From Acaryochloris sp. CCMEE 5410 (GTDB lineage Bacteria; Cyanobacteriota; Cyanobacteriia; Thermosynechococcales; Thermosynechococcaceae), in the NCBI RefSeq assembly GCF_000238775.2, contig NZ_AFEJ02000001.1, positions 3,038,001 to 3,102,000 of the forward strand: a stretch of 64,000 nucleotides of DNA, given 5' to 3'. The notes below the pieces were generated by a model. It had not been told where the DNA came from. It saw nothing but the letters and a program-made list of their open reading frames with translations, and did no database searches. The translations under genes were made by a program, and so were the position numbers. Shown here one piece after another: positions 27,975 through 38,164 of the stretch; position 1 is the stretch's first letter; each line of letters begins with the position of its first letter.

Positions 27975-28208
27975 ATGAAAGAAAAAGTCACTATCACCCT
28001 GGATACAGAACTGATTGCGTTCGTAGACGACCGGGCGCAAGGTAACCGTAGTGATTATTTCAATTCTTTAGTGCAGCAGCATCGCCAGGCAGTGTTCAAG
28101 CAACAAATGATTCAAGCGTTGCAAGAGGATGCGAAAGATGCAAACTTTCAGGCTGACATCGTTGCTTGGGATGGTGTTGTTGGGGATGGGTTAGATGCCG
28201 AAGGGTAA
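27975..28208 (+). CDS. Ribbon-helix-helix antitoxin of a MazEF/PemIK-type pair
   Basis: A 77-residue protein. The first 40 residues (KVTITLDTELIAFVDDRAQGNRSDYFNSLV) have the strand-helix-helix pattern of ribbon-helix-helix DNA-binding antitoxins. The acidic, helical C-terminus (QALQEDAKDANFQADIVAWD) would wrap the toxin. The frame overlaps the start of the toxin gene by 14 bases, so the two are translationally coupled, and an inverted-repeat operator lies directly in front. Confidence 0.85.
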   Translation: MKEKVTITLDTELIAFVDDRAQGNRSDYFNSLVQQHRQAVFKQQMIQALQEDAKDANFQADIVAWDGVVGDGLDAEG

Positions 28209-28554
28209 GTTGTCTTATCAACGCGGGGAAATTCGTTGGGTTCAGCTTGATCCGACCATCGGTGCTGAAGCCAGGAAAACTCGCTCTTGTCTGATTGTCC
28301 AGAATGACACGATGAATCAGTATGGTCAGTTGACGGTGATTATTCCCTTTCGACCAGGGTTTAAGCAGGCGCCCTATGCCGTCAATGTAAAGGCATCTGC
28401 TACTAATGGCTTGGACCAGGATCGGTTTCTAGATGTAGGCCAGATTCGTGCATTGGATGGCCGCAGAATTCTGGAGTGCCAAGGAAGGCTAGAAGAAAAA
28501 TATTGGCAACCTATCCACACAGCCCTCAATATTGTGCTGGGATTTGATCAATAG
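28195..28554 (+). CDS. MazF/PemK-type endoribonuclease toxin
   Basis: A 119-residue protein of the MazF/PemK fold. Seen: YQRGEIRWVQLDPTIGAEARKTRSCLIVQND at the start, with the conserved GE and K-x-R-x-C/P-x-LIV segment; then QLTVIIPF; then LDQDRFLDVGQIRALDGRRI, the C-terminal conserved part. Such toxins cut mRNA at short motifs when the antitoxin is lost. ATG 28195 lies inside the antitoxin frame. Length is normal. The pair sits next to a large nuclease/STAND-like gene, which is typical company for toxin-antitoxin pairs. Confidence 0.9.
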   Translation: MPKGKLSYQRGEIRWVQLDPTIGAEARKTRSCLIVQNDTMNQYGQLTVIIPFRPGFKQAPYAVNVKASATNGLDQDRFLDVGQIRALDGRRILECQGRLEEKYWQPIHTALNIVLGFDQ

Positions 28555-28753
28555 CTCGACAGATTGATTCTCAGTTTTTAACCCTGTCTATCACTTTAAG
28601 CATGTGCTAGTTACCACCTTTTCATCCACATTTCCCCAATTAGTGAATCATTTGTTTACTTCCACAAATCTTATCTAGCACGAACTTTGAAAGAACGAAT
28701 CTAGGCAAACACTATGAACGCACTATCTATAAACATCAATTGATATGGGATGG

Positions 28754-31700
28754 TCAATAATGCCAACTTTCAAGTTCTGTCCGAATATCTTCTCTATGAG
28801 CATCTGATTCATATTGATCTGCAACTCTGCGAAGCATAGACGCTGTCCTTGGATAGACATCCTCAAGTGCAGATGCATTATGCCTATACTGCTCTGCTAG
28901 CTGTCTTTCCTGACAACCACCCTCATCGATTGTCTTAATCCAAGCACCACGCTTATTAAAGAGACCTACTTCAATCCCTTGTTCAAGTTCTTTACTCTTA
29001 AGCTGTTCAACGATTTTTCGAACAGCAATATCAGGCCAGATCTCATCTAAACCTTTTGGGGCATATGCTAAAACTTGACCTATATTAATATCTCCAACTT
29101 TACCCCTGCCACTTTCATGGCAAGCATTTCTTGCTTTAATGATCCAATCTTCTAATTGATAAAAGTCAAGCTTTCCTTCTTCTGTACTACCAGGAATTTG
29201 ATGCCATAGCTTTAGTATTTTGTAGCTAGCTATATACCTTGTTTCATCTTTATAATTATCAACCACTTCTTCTCGTCCATCCTCGGGACGATAGATGAAT
29301 TTGACAAGTGCAGCAAAGAAATCAGGATTGGTAGAGATCTCCTGATATAGAAGCTTAGGCTGTCTATTACAGTGGCGAAGCATGTCAAAGTAAATAACTT
29401 CTAGTTCAGCAATTTTGTTTAGATCAACAAAATCTGATGCATCCAAAGAAACAAAAACTTTCTCAATATAGTAATTAGTTATCGCTATATCTGGCTGGGG
29501 AAATTCAGAGTTTGGATTCAAACACGCTATTTTCTCAAGAATCTTGATAAGAGTATTAGGATGTATTTGAGCATGGCCAGCTTCCTGATCCAAAGATATT
29601 CCAGCAAGATTTAGGGCTGCGTAAGGACGATCAATATTGAGCAGTGCATGAATTGCAGTTTCACAATCTTTTATGCTTACCCAATGTGTAGGCACCTTTT
29701 TCCAATAAAGTGCTTTCAGCTCTTCACTAAATTGAGATATGATATCCCAGGCTTCACTCTCAAAAGGGAATTGGGATAAAAGTATAAACAGCTGTTCATT
29801 AGAAAAATTATCTAATCTCAATTGGTTTATTATATCTATTGCCCAATCCATACCTAATATCTCAAGTCGCTTTCCGAAAAAACCTTCTATACAATAATTT
29901 AGCTTGCTTTTTCCCTCATTTAATACATTTTTTATGATGACCAAATCATCTTCATTAAGTTGACTATTTTTAGCAAAAGCTTCACCTAGCAAATGAGGTT
30001 TAGGAGCATTAATAGCAATATCCAATACGGCCTTAAGTCCATGTTCAGAATAAACTTTTTTAGCAGTTTCATACTGCAATTGTTGAGCCTCAGAAGATCT
30101 TGATTGCCAGTCCAAATCTAAGTATTTTATAGGATAGGGATTATAATCAAAGACATAAGCATATTTATAGGATATGCTTTGAGGCTCAAACCTATGATGA
30201 ACTAAATCAATAGCATTTATTACTTCTGTGGATAGTCTCGGCTTTAAATCATTAAACTTCTTCTGCCTACTAACTATATTTCGTAAGTTAATCCATATTT
30301 CTACAAGTTCAGAATCTTGAATTTCGGAAGTGTCAATTGAATGTAAGAATTCAACGATTTTGTTGACAATATTAGGTGGCTGTAATTCAAGGAGTTTGAC
30401 TATATCACGCAATCTTCGACCATCAGATTCTACACAGCCCAGCATTGTCTTCACTAAATCATCAATATTGCACCAATATTGATTCCAATTAACCTCTTGG
30501 TTTTGCTCACCCCAATCTTTCCATCGAGGTTTATAAGTTGGATGTGATATTTCACCTGTATTCCTTGGCATTAGGTTGCAAAGTAAACGCCAAGTAACAT
30601 CCGGCTCAACTGACAACAGAGTGTTAAGAACACGTAAGCGTTTATCAAAAGGAGCTGAAGTCTGGGGATTCCAACATTTAAAAATTTCGCACAGGCTATT
30701 GAAAGGTCTATTAGTTATATTACCGCCAGGATCAAGAATAGATAACCTAACTAGAATAATGCTGACTCTTGCAAGGTAAATTGGTTCCCAAGCAAGTGTT
30801 TCTAGTGCCCAAAGTAAGTATATATGCTGAGAGTTTCCCAACAAATTCACTTGAAATAAATCTAGTGATATTGGCTTTTCTTTTTCTAGATCTTGTTCTA
30901 TGAATTCTAGAAATTCTTCTGGTGCTGCTTCTGCCAACTTGGGCAACAAGCTTGAGAGAGACATCAGTCGTTGATGACTGGATTCTATGTTGAGTAGCTT
31001 ACGTACAATACGACTCACTCTACGTTGTGGAGTCACTGCATCTTGTAGCCCTGAAGGTAAACCTAGAGCCGATAAGATCATCATTGTTTCAGCTATACCT
31101 TGCCGAATAAAAGATGAATGAGGTAGCTCTTTACCACTTAAACTGTCACTAAACGGTTGCTCTAAGGAGAGTTCTTTTTGTGAGTCTAAAGTTCCTAAGA
31201 CTGAACATACTAAATTTTCAAATCGATCTAGATCGTCACTCACTATAAAATGTGATAGGTAGTGCCAGAGAATTTCATGTGATACTATCTGCCATACATC
31301 TCCAGTTTTCTGAATAGGGGAATCAGAAGTATTGAGCCAGCGGGCCAGATCATTGATAACATCTCCATAAGGCTTGTTAGCAAGACTTTCTACAGCCCTA
31401 CGATCAGCTTCTTTTGTTTCATCCCAAGCCCCGATAATCAAGGCAGGAAGAAACTGACGTGCTTCTTCAGCTTTTGCCCATTGAGGAGTATGCGTTTCAG
31501 AGTTCGATGAAATTAGACGGCGTAATAACAATACACTTCGCTTAGATTCCTTGGATAGGACGCTAGCTCGTTCCCGTGAGAAATTCATATTCATCAAATT
31601 ATTGATGAAGCCTTCTCTAGACAAACGTGAGAGTTTAATAGTGTCTTGATTGGGGCTTCCCTCTCTTCCTATAGGAATTAGGACATGATGGTTCTGAGGT

Positions 31701-32533
31701 ATGGATGTAATTGAGCTAAATATAGGGATAAGAATTAGCGACTGCTGAGAACTATTAAAGTTTCTCCATAATGAGTCCTTCTTCACAAGAACGCACCGAG
31801 ATAGATATTGAACTCGATCCTGTTCTGATAACTCATATATTATTGCTGCGAAAAAAGCTAAAGCTTCCTCATAGGAGTCTCCTTGGATAGTCAGTTTTGA
31901 TGGTGAGTTATTTAGCCAGTCTCTAACATTCTCTGATTGCTGTTCTCGTCCTAATAAATGTAATGAAGGGGTTAGTCTTGGAGCAGTTGTTTTACTCCAT
32001 TCATCCCACCAACTACTCAAATCTTGAAAATTTTCTGACCATTTGCCAAGTATTTGGGCTAGCCAAGCATGAACTGCTGGAGCAAGCTCAAGCCATTGCT
32101 CCAAATCATCCGCATCATATGCCCTGACCTCAGCCCAAATACCTTCAGAATTTTTCTTCTGAACCCATCTCTCTTTGCCTGCCCATCGCCGTGGAGTGAC
32201 GAATACAAAGGTTATTTCAGGAGGAGATAATCCTAAAGAATCATCGCATCGTTTCTTATAATCAGCATCCGCTTTTGTTTTAATTCTTGTATTTACACCT
32301 AGCTCCCATACAGAACAGCCGCTGGGAACGAAAGCATTACCTTCTTCAGTTTCAATGACTCCATCCCATCCTCCCATCTGTACACTCTCACCAGCTGGAA
32401 ACCCAACTCTCTGAAGATGTGTGACAGTAGCATGTACTAAAAGCCGTAGTAAATGAGGCAATCTTTCTTGGCTTTCCCTGCTATTTGCCCATGAATTTAA
32501 ATCAGCGGCATTGATCCATTTAGTCGGAATCAT
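28754..32533 (-). CDS. Large nuclease/STAND-like protein with helical repeats, putative defence protein
   Basis: A complete 1259-residue protein. Residues about 25-165 fit a PD-(D/E)xK-type nuclease: GGWDG with Asp57, SVWELGVN with Glu77, then lysines in IKTKADADYKKR (85-94), followed by FVFVTPRRW and DADDLEQWLE. From about 190 a degenerate NTPase-like part starts (LLGREQQSENVRDWL, then GDSYEEALAFFAAII where a P-loop would be), without a G-x4-GK[ST] motif. Residues 400-1259 look like a long alpha-helical solenoid. Nuclease, switch-like core and repeats is the layout of NLR-like antiphage proteins. The gene is clearly AT-richer than flanking genes, has no HIP1 site I could see, and lies 200 bp from a MazEF pair. 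Function is inference. Confidence 0.75.
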   Translation of the reverse strand: MIPTKWINAADLNSWANSRESQERLPHLLRLLVHATVTHLQRVGFPAGESVQMGGWDGVIETEEGNAFVPSGCSVWELGVNTRIKTKADADYKKRCDDSLGLSPPEITFVFVTPRRWAGKERWVQKKNSEGIWAEVRAYDADDLEQWLELAPAVHAWLAQILGKWSENFQDLSSWWDEWSKTTAPRLTPSLHLLGREQQSENVRDWLNNSPSKLTIQGDSYEEALAFFAAIIYELSEQDRVQYLSRCVLVKKDSLWRNFNSSQQSLILIPIFSSITSIPQNHHVLIPIGREGSPNQDTIKLSRLSREGFINNLMNMNFSRERASVLSKESKRSVLLLRRLISSNSETHTPQWAKAEEARQFLPALIIGAWDETKEADRRAVESLANKPYGDVINDLARWLNTSDSPIQKTGDVWQIVSHEILWHYLSHFIVSDDLDRFENLVCSVLGTLDSQKELSLEQPFSDSLSGKELPHSSFIRQGIAETMMILSALGLPSGLQDAVTPQRRVSRIVRKLLNIESSHQRLMSLSSLLPKLAEAAPEEFLEFIEQDLEKEKPISLDLFQVNLLGNSQHIYLLWALETLAWEPIYLARVSIILVRLSILDPGGNITNRPFNSLCEIFKCWNPQTSAPFDKRLRVLNTLLSVEPDVTWRLLCNLMPRNTGEISHPTYKPRWKDWGEQNQEVNWNQYWCNIDDLVKTMLGCVESDGRRLRDIVKLLELQPPNIVNKIVEFLHSIDTSEIQDSELVEIWINLRNIVSRQKKFNDLKPRLSTEVINAIDLVHHRFEPQSISYKYAYVFDYNPYPIKYLDLDWQSRSSEAQQLQYETAKKVYSEHGLKAVLDIAINAPKPHLLGEAFAKNSQLNEDDLVIIKNVLNEGKSKLNYCIEGFFGKRLEILGMDWAIDIINQLRLDNFSNEQLFILLSQFPFESEAWDIISQFSEELKALYWKKVPTHWVSIKDCETAIHALLNIDRPYAALNLAGISLDQEAGHAQIHPNTLIKILEKIACLNPNSEFPQPDIAITNYYIEKVFVSLDASDFVDLNKIAELEVIYFDMLRHCNRQPKLLYQEISTNPDFFAALVKFIYRPEDGREEVVDNYKDETRYIASYKILKLWHQIPGSTEEGKLDFYQLEDWIIKARNACHESGRGKVGDINIGQVLAYAPKGLDEIWPDIAVRKIVEQLKSKELEQGIEVGLFNKRGAWIKTIDEGGCQERQLAEQYRHNASALEDVYPRTASMLRRVADQYESDAHREDIRTELESWHY

Positions 32534-32782
32534 AGTGTTTTATTCTAACTATTTTTTGTTTATAATGAGATTTCAATCTCATTCAATAAATATTCCCTAA
32601 ACACTATAGGAAGAAACAAAAAAGGCTGTTTTATGATTTGCGATAACCTTGAGAAATATAAGTACTTTCTTAGTTGTTTTACCTGAAAGATTCCAATCCG
32701 AACTGCCACCAAAGATAACAGTATTCCTTTGAGCAACATAGAGAACTACATTACCCCGTCAGGCTTCGCCAAATAGTCTGAT

Positions 32783-35377
32783 TTAACTAACTTGCGGCAA
32801 CCCTAACTGCCAAGGCAATGGCAATTGCTTCAAACTCAACCCTTCCTCAAAAATCTGCTGAATCGGGTACATCTGACCATCCGTCGTCATAAACTGATGT
32901 TCCGCCGTTGCTTGAATCGTCGAGCCATCCGTCAAGGTATATTCAAACACCTCTTGCTGACCCCGATGATGCCACTGGGCAATCGGTTGCGTATATAGAT
33001 GCCCTCGCTCATTAATCGAAAAGACCTGACACTCAATCTGCTCCTGCACCACCTGACCAATGGGCAGCCAACCATACTCCAACGTCAATACAGGCGTGTC
33101 ATAACTCAGGCAATATTCCGCAAATAACAGCATTTGGTCAAAGAGATTTTCAGAGACCTTCTTATCGACCCCTTTTTCGGCAGCGCCATCGATAAAGATT
33201 TCGCGGTGCTTCTCCATCTCCGCCATCTTCTTCTTACCCATGGCCCGCCGCAGCAAATCAGCTTGTCCCAAGGAATAGCCCGCCATATCCTGAGCAATCT
33301 TCATGATTTGCTCTTGATAGACCATAATGCCGTAGGTTTCTTCCAGAATCGGCTTAATCAGATCATGGGGATAGTCAATACTTTCGCGACCATGCTTACG
33401 GTTAATAAACTTGGGAATCAGCCCTGCATCCAACGGACCCGGTCGATAGAGGGCCAGAATCGAAGAAATATCCTCAATATTGGAGGGCTTTAGGTCTTTG
33501 ACCACCTGCCGCATCCCCGAGGACTCTAGCTGGAACACCCCTTCTAGTTCCCCTCGCGCTAGGAGCTGGAAGGCTTCTGGATCATCCATCGGCACCCGAT
33601 CCACATCCAGATCGAGCTGGCGGTTTTGCTTCAGCAAATCCGTGGTCTTTTGGATCATCGTCAGGTTCTTTAGACCCAAAAAGTCCATTTTCAGCAGGCC
33701 CAGGGATTCCAGATCCTCCATAAAATATTGGGTAATCACCGCCCCATCGTTATTGCGCTGCAGGGGCACAATCTGGTCCAAGGGTTCCGAGGCAATCACC
33801 ACCCCCGCTGCATGGACCCCAAAGGTTTTGTTGGTGCCCTCAATTCGAATCGCCATATCTAGCCAGCGACGCACAATTGGGTCTTTATCGTATTTTTCCT
33901 TAAATTCTGGGGCGGGCGTCTCATCGGAGATCATCACCTTCAGCTTCGTGGGTTTACCCCGAGCCACCGGAATCAACTTCGCCATCCGATCTGCTTCCCC
34001 ATAGGGAATATCCAGCACCCGCGCCACATCCTTGAGCACCGCCTTGGAGGTCATGCGGTTAAAGGTAATAATCTGGGCCACCCGATCTTCGCCATATTTG
34101 CGGGTCACATAGTCAATCATGGCGTCCCGCTTTTCGATACAGAAGTCCGTATCAATATCAGGCATAGACTTCCGTTCTGGATTGAGGAACCGCTCAAACA
34201 GCAGACCGTGATGCACCGGGTCAATATTGGTAATCCCTAAAGCATAGGCAACCAGAGAACCTGCCGCACTGCCCCGCCCCGGTCCCACGGGAATATTGTT
34301 GTCGCGGGCATATTTGATGTAATCCCACACCACTAAGAAATAGGTGGAAAAGCCCATCTGTTGGAGCATTTCCAGCTCATATTCCAGACGTTCTTTATAG
34401 GTATCCGTGACTTCGGATCGTTCTTTGCAGTTGCAGCGCTCCAGCAGGCCATCCCAGGTCACTTCCTCTAGATAGGTTTCTGCCGTATAGCCCTCTGGTA
34501 CTTCGTAGTCAGGACTTTGGGGGTCCCGGAAGATATCGTAGGTTTCGATCTTGTCTGCAACTTCCAGAGTGGTTGCGATCGCATCCGAAATCACATCATC
34601 CGTTAGATGGTCCCGAAACATCAGGGCCATCTCATCAGCGGTTTTCAGGTACTCCGTACCGCTGTAGCGCAGTCGCTTGTCTTCCGTAATCAGCTTGCCT
34701 GTCTGGATACAGAGCAGGGCATCATGGGACTCCACGTCATAGCAAGAAATAAAGTGGGAGTCATTGGTGGCAATCACCTTAATATCTAGTTCCTGGGCGA
34801 TCCGCACCAATTCCACATTCACGACCCGATCTTCCTGGGAGCCGTGGTCTTGAATTTCTAAGTAATAGTCATCGCCAAATAGGTCCTTGTACCACTTGGC
34901 AATCCGCCGGGCGATATCCGGCTTTTCCTTCATAATCGCCTGGGGAATCTCCCCTCCTAAGCAGGCACTAGTGACAATCAGACCTTCATGGTGCTCTTCT
35001 AGCAGGTCTTTATTAATGCAGGGTCGAGAAAAAATACCGCGCCCTTGGACCCCATGCAGGCTGGAGATAGTCGTTAATTTAACGAGGTTTTGGTAGCCCT
35101 TCTTGTTCTTCGCCAAAACCACCTGGTGATAGCGAGGCCGACGCTCCTGCTTAGTGATATCGCCATTGATCACGTACATCTCGTTGCCGACGATGGGCTT
35201 AATCCCTTGCTTTTTGCAGGTCTTAATTAAGCCAATGGCCCCATACATCACCCCGTGATCCGTCAAGGCAATGGCAGGCATATTCAGTTCCACGGCGCGG
35301 GCCACCAAATCTGGGAGCTGACTGGCTCCATCCAAGAGACTATAGTCGCTGTGAATATGCAAACCCACAAAAGACAT
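32783..35377 (-). CDS. dnaE: DNA polymerase III alpha subunit, N-terminal half, with N-terminal split intein
   Basis: Encodes the N-terminal DnaE extein (about 755 residues) fused to the N-part of the cyanobacterial DnaE split intein. Seen: PHP domain start [13 protein letters not shown], the polymerase aspartates in SMPDIDTDF, and [13 protein letters not shown]. The extein stops at LLFAEY and the intein begins [10 protein letters not shown]. The other half (intein C-part plus DnaE C-terminus) must be encoded elsewhere; the two products splice in trans into one working alpha subunit of the replicase. So the early stop is normal, not a truncation. ATG 35377 ([10 protein letters not shown]) is preferred over ATG 35386 because AAGGA lies eight bases before it. 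Confidence 0.96.
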   Translation of the reverse strand: MSFVGLHIHSDYSLLDGASQLPDLVARAVELNMPAIALTDHGVMYGAIGLIKTCKKQGIKPIVGNEMYVINGDITKQERRPRYHQVVLAKNKKGYQNLVKLTTISSLHGVQGRGIFSRPCINKDLLEEHHEGLIVTSACLGGEIPQAIMKEKPDIARRIAKWYKDLFGDDYYLEIQDHGSQEDRVVNVELVRIAQELDIKVIATNDSHFISCYDVESHDALLCIQTGKLITEDKRLRYSGTEYLKTADEMALMFRDHLTDDVISDAIATTLEVADKIETYDIFRDPQSPDYEVPEGYTAETYLEEVTWDGLLERCNCKERSEVTDTYKERLEYELEMLQQMGFSTYFLVVWDYIKYARDNNIPVGPGRGSAAGSLVAYALGITNIDPVHHGLLFERFLNPERKSMPDIDTDFCIEKRDAMIDYVTRKYGEDRVAQIITFNRMTSKAVLKDVARVLDIPYGEADRMAKLIPVARGKPTKLKVMISDETPAPEFKEKYDKDPIVRRWLDMAIRIEGTNKTFGVHAAGVVIASEPLDQIVPLQRNNDGAVITQYFMEDLESLGLLKMDFLGLKNLTMIQKTTDLLKQNRQLDLDVDRVPMDDPEAFQLLARGELEGVFQLESSGMRQVVKDLKPSNIEDISSILALYRPGPLDAGLIPKFINRKHGRESIDYPHDLIKPILEETYGIMVYQEQIMKIAQDMAGYSLGQADLLRRAMGKKKMAEMEKHREIFIDGAAEKGVDKKVSENLFDQMLLFAEYCLSYDTPVLTLEYGWLPIGQVVQEQIECQVFSINERGHLYTQPIAQWHHRGQQEVFEYTLTDGSTIQATAEHQFMTTDGQMYPIQQIFEEGLSLKQLPLPWQLGLPQVS
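32786..33112 (-). other. DnaE split intein, N-terminal part
   Basis: 109 codons at the 3' end of dnaE-N. Cys1 is the first residue, Block A reads [10 protein letters not shown], and the Block B threonine/histidine pair is in [23 protein letters not shown] and the [15 protein letters not shown] stretch match the known cyanobacterial DnaE intein. The last ten residues (from LPLPWQ) are a divergent tail. Confidence 0.95.
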
Positions 35378-35624
35378 TGGCCACATCCTTGCTAAACCTG
35401 GCTATAGGGTAACGGATTGCGATCGCAACGACTACCGCCCCAACATTATTTGTGATGGCTGACTGTATAAGGATTTCCCGACTGTCTGCAGTAGCGGTCT
35501 CGGAGTTGGGTAAAATAGAATTTATACAAATGAATTAAGATTGCACTTTTACAAAAGCTAATCCATAGGGGACAAGCCTCTGTTAAGATTTGTTTAAACT
35601 GTCTTCTCCGTACCCCGATGTAGC

Positions 35625-37886
35625 ATGAATTTGAAAGCTACAGTCTCACCGACCGATCTCGAACTGCCCGTTTGGCTACAGGAATGTATGCTGGAGGTCG
35701 ATGGTGCTGAAGACAAGGATGGCATTGCCGAACAAACCCTGATCTGTCGCGCCTTTAACTTTGGGTATCAACTCCATGAAGGCCAACGTCGGGCCTCGGG
35801 CGAACCCTACATTGCCCACCCCGTATCCGTTGCCGAGCTGCTTCGCGACTTAGGCGGTAGCGCGGCCATGATCGCCGCTGGCTTCCTCCATGATGTCGTC
35901 GAAGATACAGACGTCACCCCCGAAACCATCGAAGCGGAATTTGGCTTAGAAGTTCGCCAGCTAGTAGAAGGCGTCACCAAACTTTCTAAATTTAATTTCT
36001 CTACCAAAACCGAGCGGGAAGCCGAAAACTTTCGCCGCATGTTCTTGGCCATGGCCCAAGACATCCGGGTGATTGTGGTTAAACTCGCCGATCGCCTCCA
36101 CAATATGCGGACCTTAGAGCATCTGCCCCCGGCCAAACAGCGACGCATTGCCCAAGAGACACGAGATGTCTTTGCCCCCCTAGCCAATCGCCTGGGAATT
36201 TGGCGATTCAAGTGGGAATTGGAAGATCTCGCCTTTAAGTATCTAGAGCCCGACACCTATCGCAAAATGCAGCAGCTCGTTGCTGATAAGCGGACCGACC
36301 GGGAAGAACATATTGAGCAAGCGATCACTATTCTGCATGATCGCCTGGAACCCATTTGTTCGAATCACCTGGAAATTTCTGGCCGCCCTAAACATCTGTT
36401 CAGCATTAGCCAGAAAATGGAGCGGCAACAGAAGGAATTTCATGAAATTTATGATGTCGCCGCCGTTCGGGTGATCGTTAAAACCAACGAAGAATGTTAC
36501 CGCGCTTTAGCGGTGGTCCATGACTGTTTTCGTCCCATCCCCGGACGATTCAAAGATTATATTGGCTTGCCTAAATCTAACCGCTACCAATCTCTCCATA
36601 CCGTCGTCATTGGCTTAGGGGGGCGGCCTCTGGAAGTGCAAATCCGCACCGAAGCCATGCACCATATCGCCGAGTATGGAATTGCCGCCCACTGGAAATA
36701 TAAAGAGTCTTCCAACCAGCCGGGGAAAACCGCTTGGAGCCCAGACGACGAAAAATTTACTTGGCTGCGTCAACTCCTAGAGTGGCAAAGCGATCTCAAA
36801 GACGCTCAAGAATACCTAGACAACGTTAAAGACAATTTATTTGACAGCGAAGTCTATGTGTTTACCCCCAAAGGTGATCTAATCGATCTCACCCAAGGGG
36901 CCACCCCCGTCGATTTCGCCTACCGCATTCATACAGAAGTCGGAAACCACTGCTTTGGAGCACGGGTCAATGGCCGCATGGTCACCCTCGACACGCCCCT
37001 GGATAATGGCGACATTGTCGAAATTATGACCCAGAACAGTGCTCATCCCAGTTTGGATTGGCTCAATTTTGCTGCTAGTAATGCAGCTCGCAACCGGATT
37101 CGACAATGGTATAAACGCTCCCACCGAGAAGAAAATATCCTGCGTGGCCGCGAGATGCTGGAAAAAGCCTTGGGCAAAAAAGGCTTTGATGCCTTATTGA
37201 AATCAGAGCCCATGCAAATTGTTGCCAATCGATGCAACTACCAAACCCCGGAGGATCTCTTGGCCGCCTTGGGCTACGGTGAAGTCACCCTCAATTCCGT
37301 CGCTAACCGGCTGCGAGAAACCATTCGGAGTCAGCAAGCTGAAGCCGAACCTGCGACCTCAGACCTAACAGACGTTAATTTACCCACCCAAGCCAGCCCC
37401 AGGCCCCTCCCCAGCTCCGGAGATTCCCCAATTACCGGGGTTGAAGGATTGGTCTACCATATGGCAGGGTGCTGTCATCCCGTGCCGGGTGAACCGATTA
37501 TTGGGGCGGTCACCCTCAGTAACCGGGGAATTTCCATTCACCGCCAAGGCTGTAAGAATATCGGCAATATCCCAGGCGATCGGCTGATTCCCGTCAGTTG
37601 GAACCCGACCCACCCCTCTCAACAAAGTCGCCGCTATACCTACCCCATTGAAGTTCAAATTGAAGTCATCGATCGGGTCGGCATTCTCAAAGATATTTTG
37701 ACCCGTTTAACCGACAGTAAAGTCAATGTCCATAATGCCCAAGTCAAAACCTTCCCAGGGCAAACTGCGGTGATCAATCTGGGTTTAGACATCGAACATT
37801 GCAATCAATTAGACCAAATTTGCGCACAAATTCGAAAAATGAGTGATGTTCTCAAACTAAGGCGTCTCAGCCAGGTTGAAGACTGA
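35625..37886 (+). CDS. Bifunctional (p)ppGpp synthetase/hydrolase (RelA/SpoT homologue)
   Basis: A 753-residue RSH protein that makes and degrades the stringent-response alarmone. The HD hydrolase domain shows AHPVSVAELL, FLHDVVEDTD (about 88-97) and KLADRLHNMRTL. The synthetase domain shows DVAAVRVIV, FKDYIGLPKSNRYQSLHT (near 308-325) and EVQIRTEAMHHIAEYGIAAHW. A TGS domain follows (VFTPKGDLIDLTQGATPVDFAY), then a conserved GCCHPVPGEPIIG segment and a C-terminal ACT domain (VEVIDRVGILKDILTRL). Both catalytic sites look intact. It is divergent from dnaE-N with about 250 bp between. Confidence 0.95.
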   Translation: MNLKATVSPTDLELPVWLQECMLEVDGAEDKDGIAEQTLICRAFNFGYQLHEGQRRASGEPYIAHPVSVAELLRDLGGSAAMIAAGFLHDVVEDTDVTPETIEAEFGLEVRQLVEGVTKLSKFNFSTKTEREAENFRRMFLAMAQDIRVIVVKLADRLHNMRTLEHLPPAKQRRIAQETRDVFAPLANRLGIWRFKWELEDLAFKYLEPDTYRKMQQLVADKRTDREEHIEQAITILHDRLEPICSNHLEISGRPKHLFSISQKMERQQKEFHEIYDVAAVRVIVKTNEECYRALAVVHDCFRPIPGRFKDYIGLPKSNRYQSLHTVVIGLGGRPLEVQIRTEAMHHIAEYGIAAHWKYKESSNQPGKTAWSPDDEKFTWLRQLLEWQSDLKDAQEYLDNVKDNLFDSEVYVFTPKGDLIDLTQGATPVDFAYRIHTEVGNHCFGARVNGRMVTLDTPLDNGDIVEIMTQNSAHPSLDWLNFAASNAARNRIRQWYKRSHREENILRGREMLEKALGKKGFDALLKSEPMQIVANRCNYQTPEDLLAALGYGEVTLNSVANRLRETIRSQQAEAEPATSDLTDVNLPTQASPRPLPSSGDSPITGVEGLVYHMAGCCHPVPGEPIIGAVTLSNRGISIHRQGCKNIGNIPGDRLIPVSWNPTHPSQQSRRYTYPIEVQIEVIDRVGILKDILTRLTDSKVNVHNAQVKTFPGQTAVINLGLDIEHCNQLDQICAQIRKMSDVLKLRRLSQVED

Positions 37887-38035
37887 AATACAGCCATGGA
37901 CGCTTCCATAATCAATGGGGTGGCGAAATCAGCAGTGCCATGGGTTATGATGGAGCGAAAATCGTTAATTTTTACTAAACCTTTGCTGAGTCACCTCACA
38001 AGGATTTTAGTAAGCATTAGTACTTAGCAAGACTA

Positions 38036-38149
38036 TGCTAACCTACTGGAAACGTGGGTATAGCCTGTTGGAAATCGCTAAGGAATATGGACCTGCACTC
38101 AGGTTCTATGGTCGGGGGGTTTATAAAAATGCAATTTATCACTCCTAAT
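38036..38149 (+). CDS. Possible small protein (37 residues)
   Basis: An open frame from ATG 38036 in the gap before the vWA gene (MLTYWKRGYS to YHS). It is basic and tyrosine-rich and looks compact (LLEIAKEYGPALRFYGRGVY), but the ribosome site is poor. Not recognised. It could equally be a chance frame in a leader of the downstream triad. Confidence 0.3.
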
Positions 38150-38164
38150 TTCGAGAAAATCTAA

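Noticed and set aside
33480-34004. Plus-strand 174-codon frame antisense to dnaE
   Set aside because: DnaE coding is certain here; the frame has a Ser/Arg-rich composition without structure.
32783-35377. dnaE as a truncated pseudogene
   Set aside because: The C-terminal sequence is a canonical split-intein N-part, so ending here is the normal cyanobacterial form.
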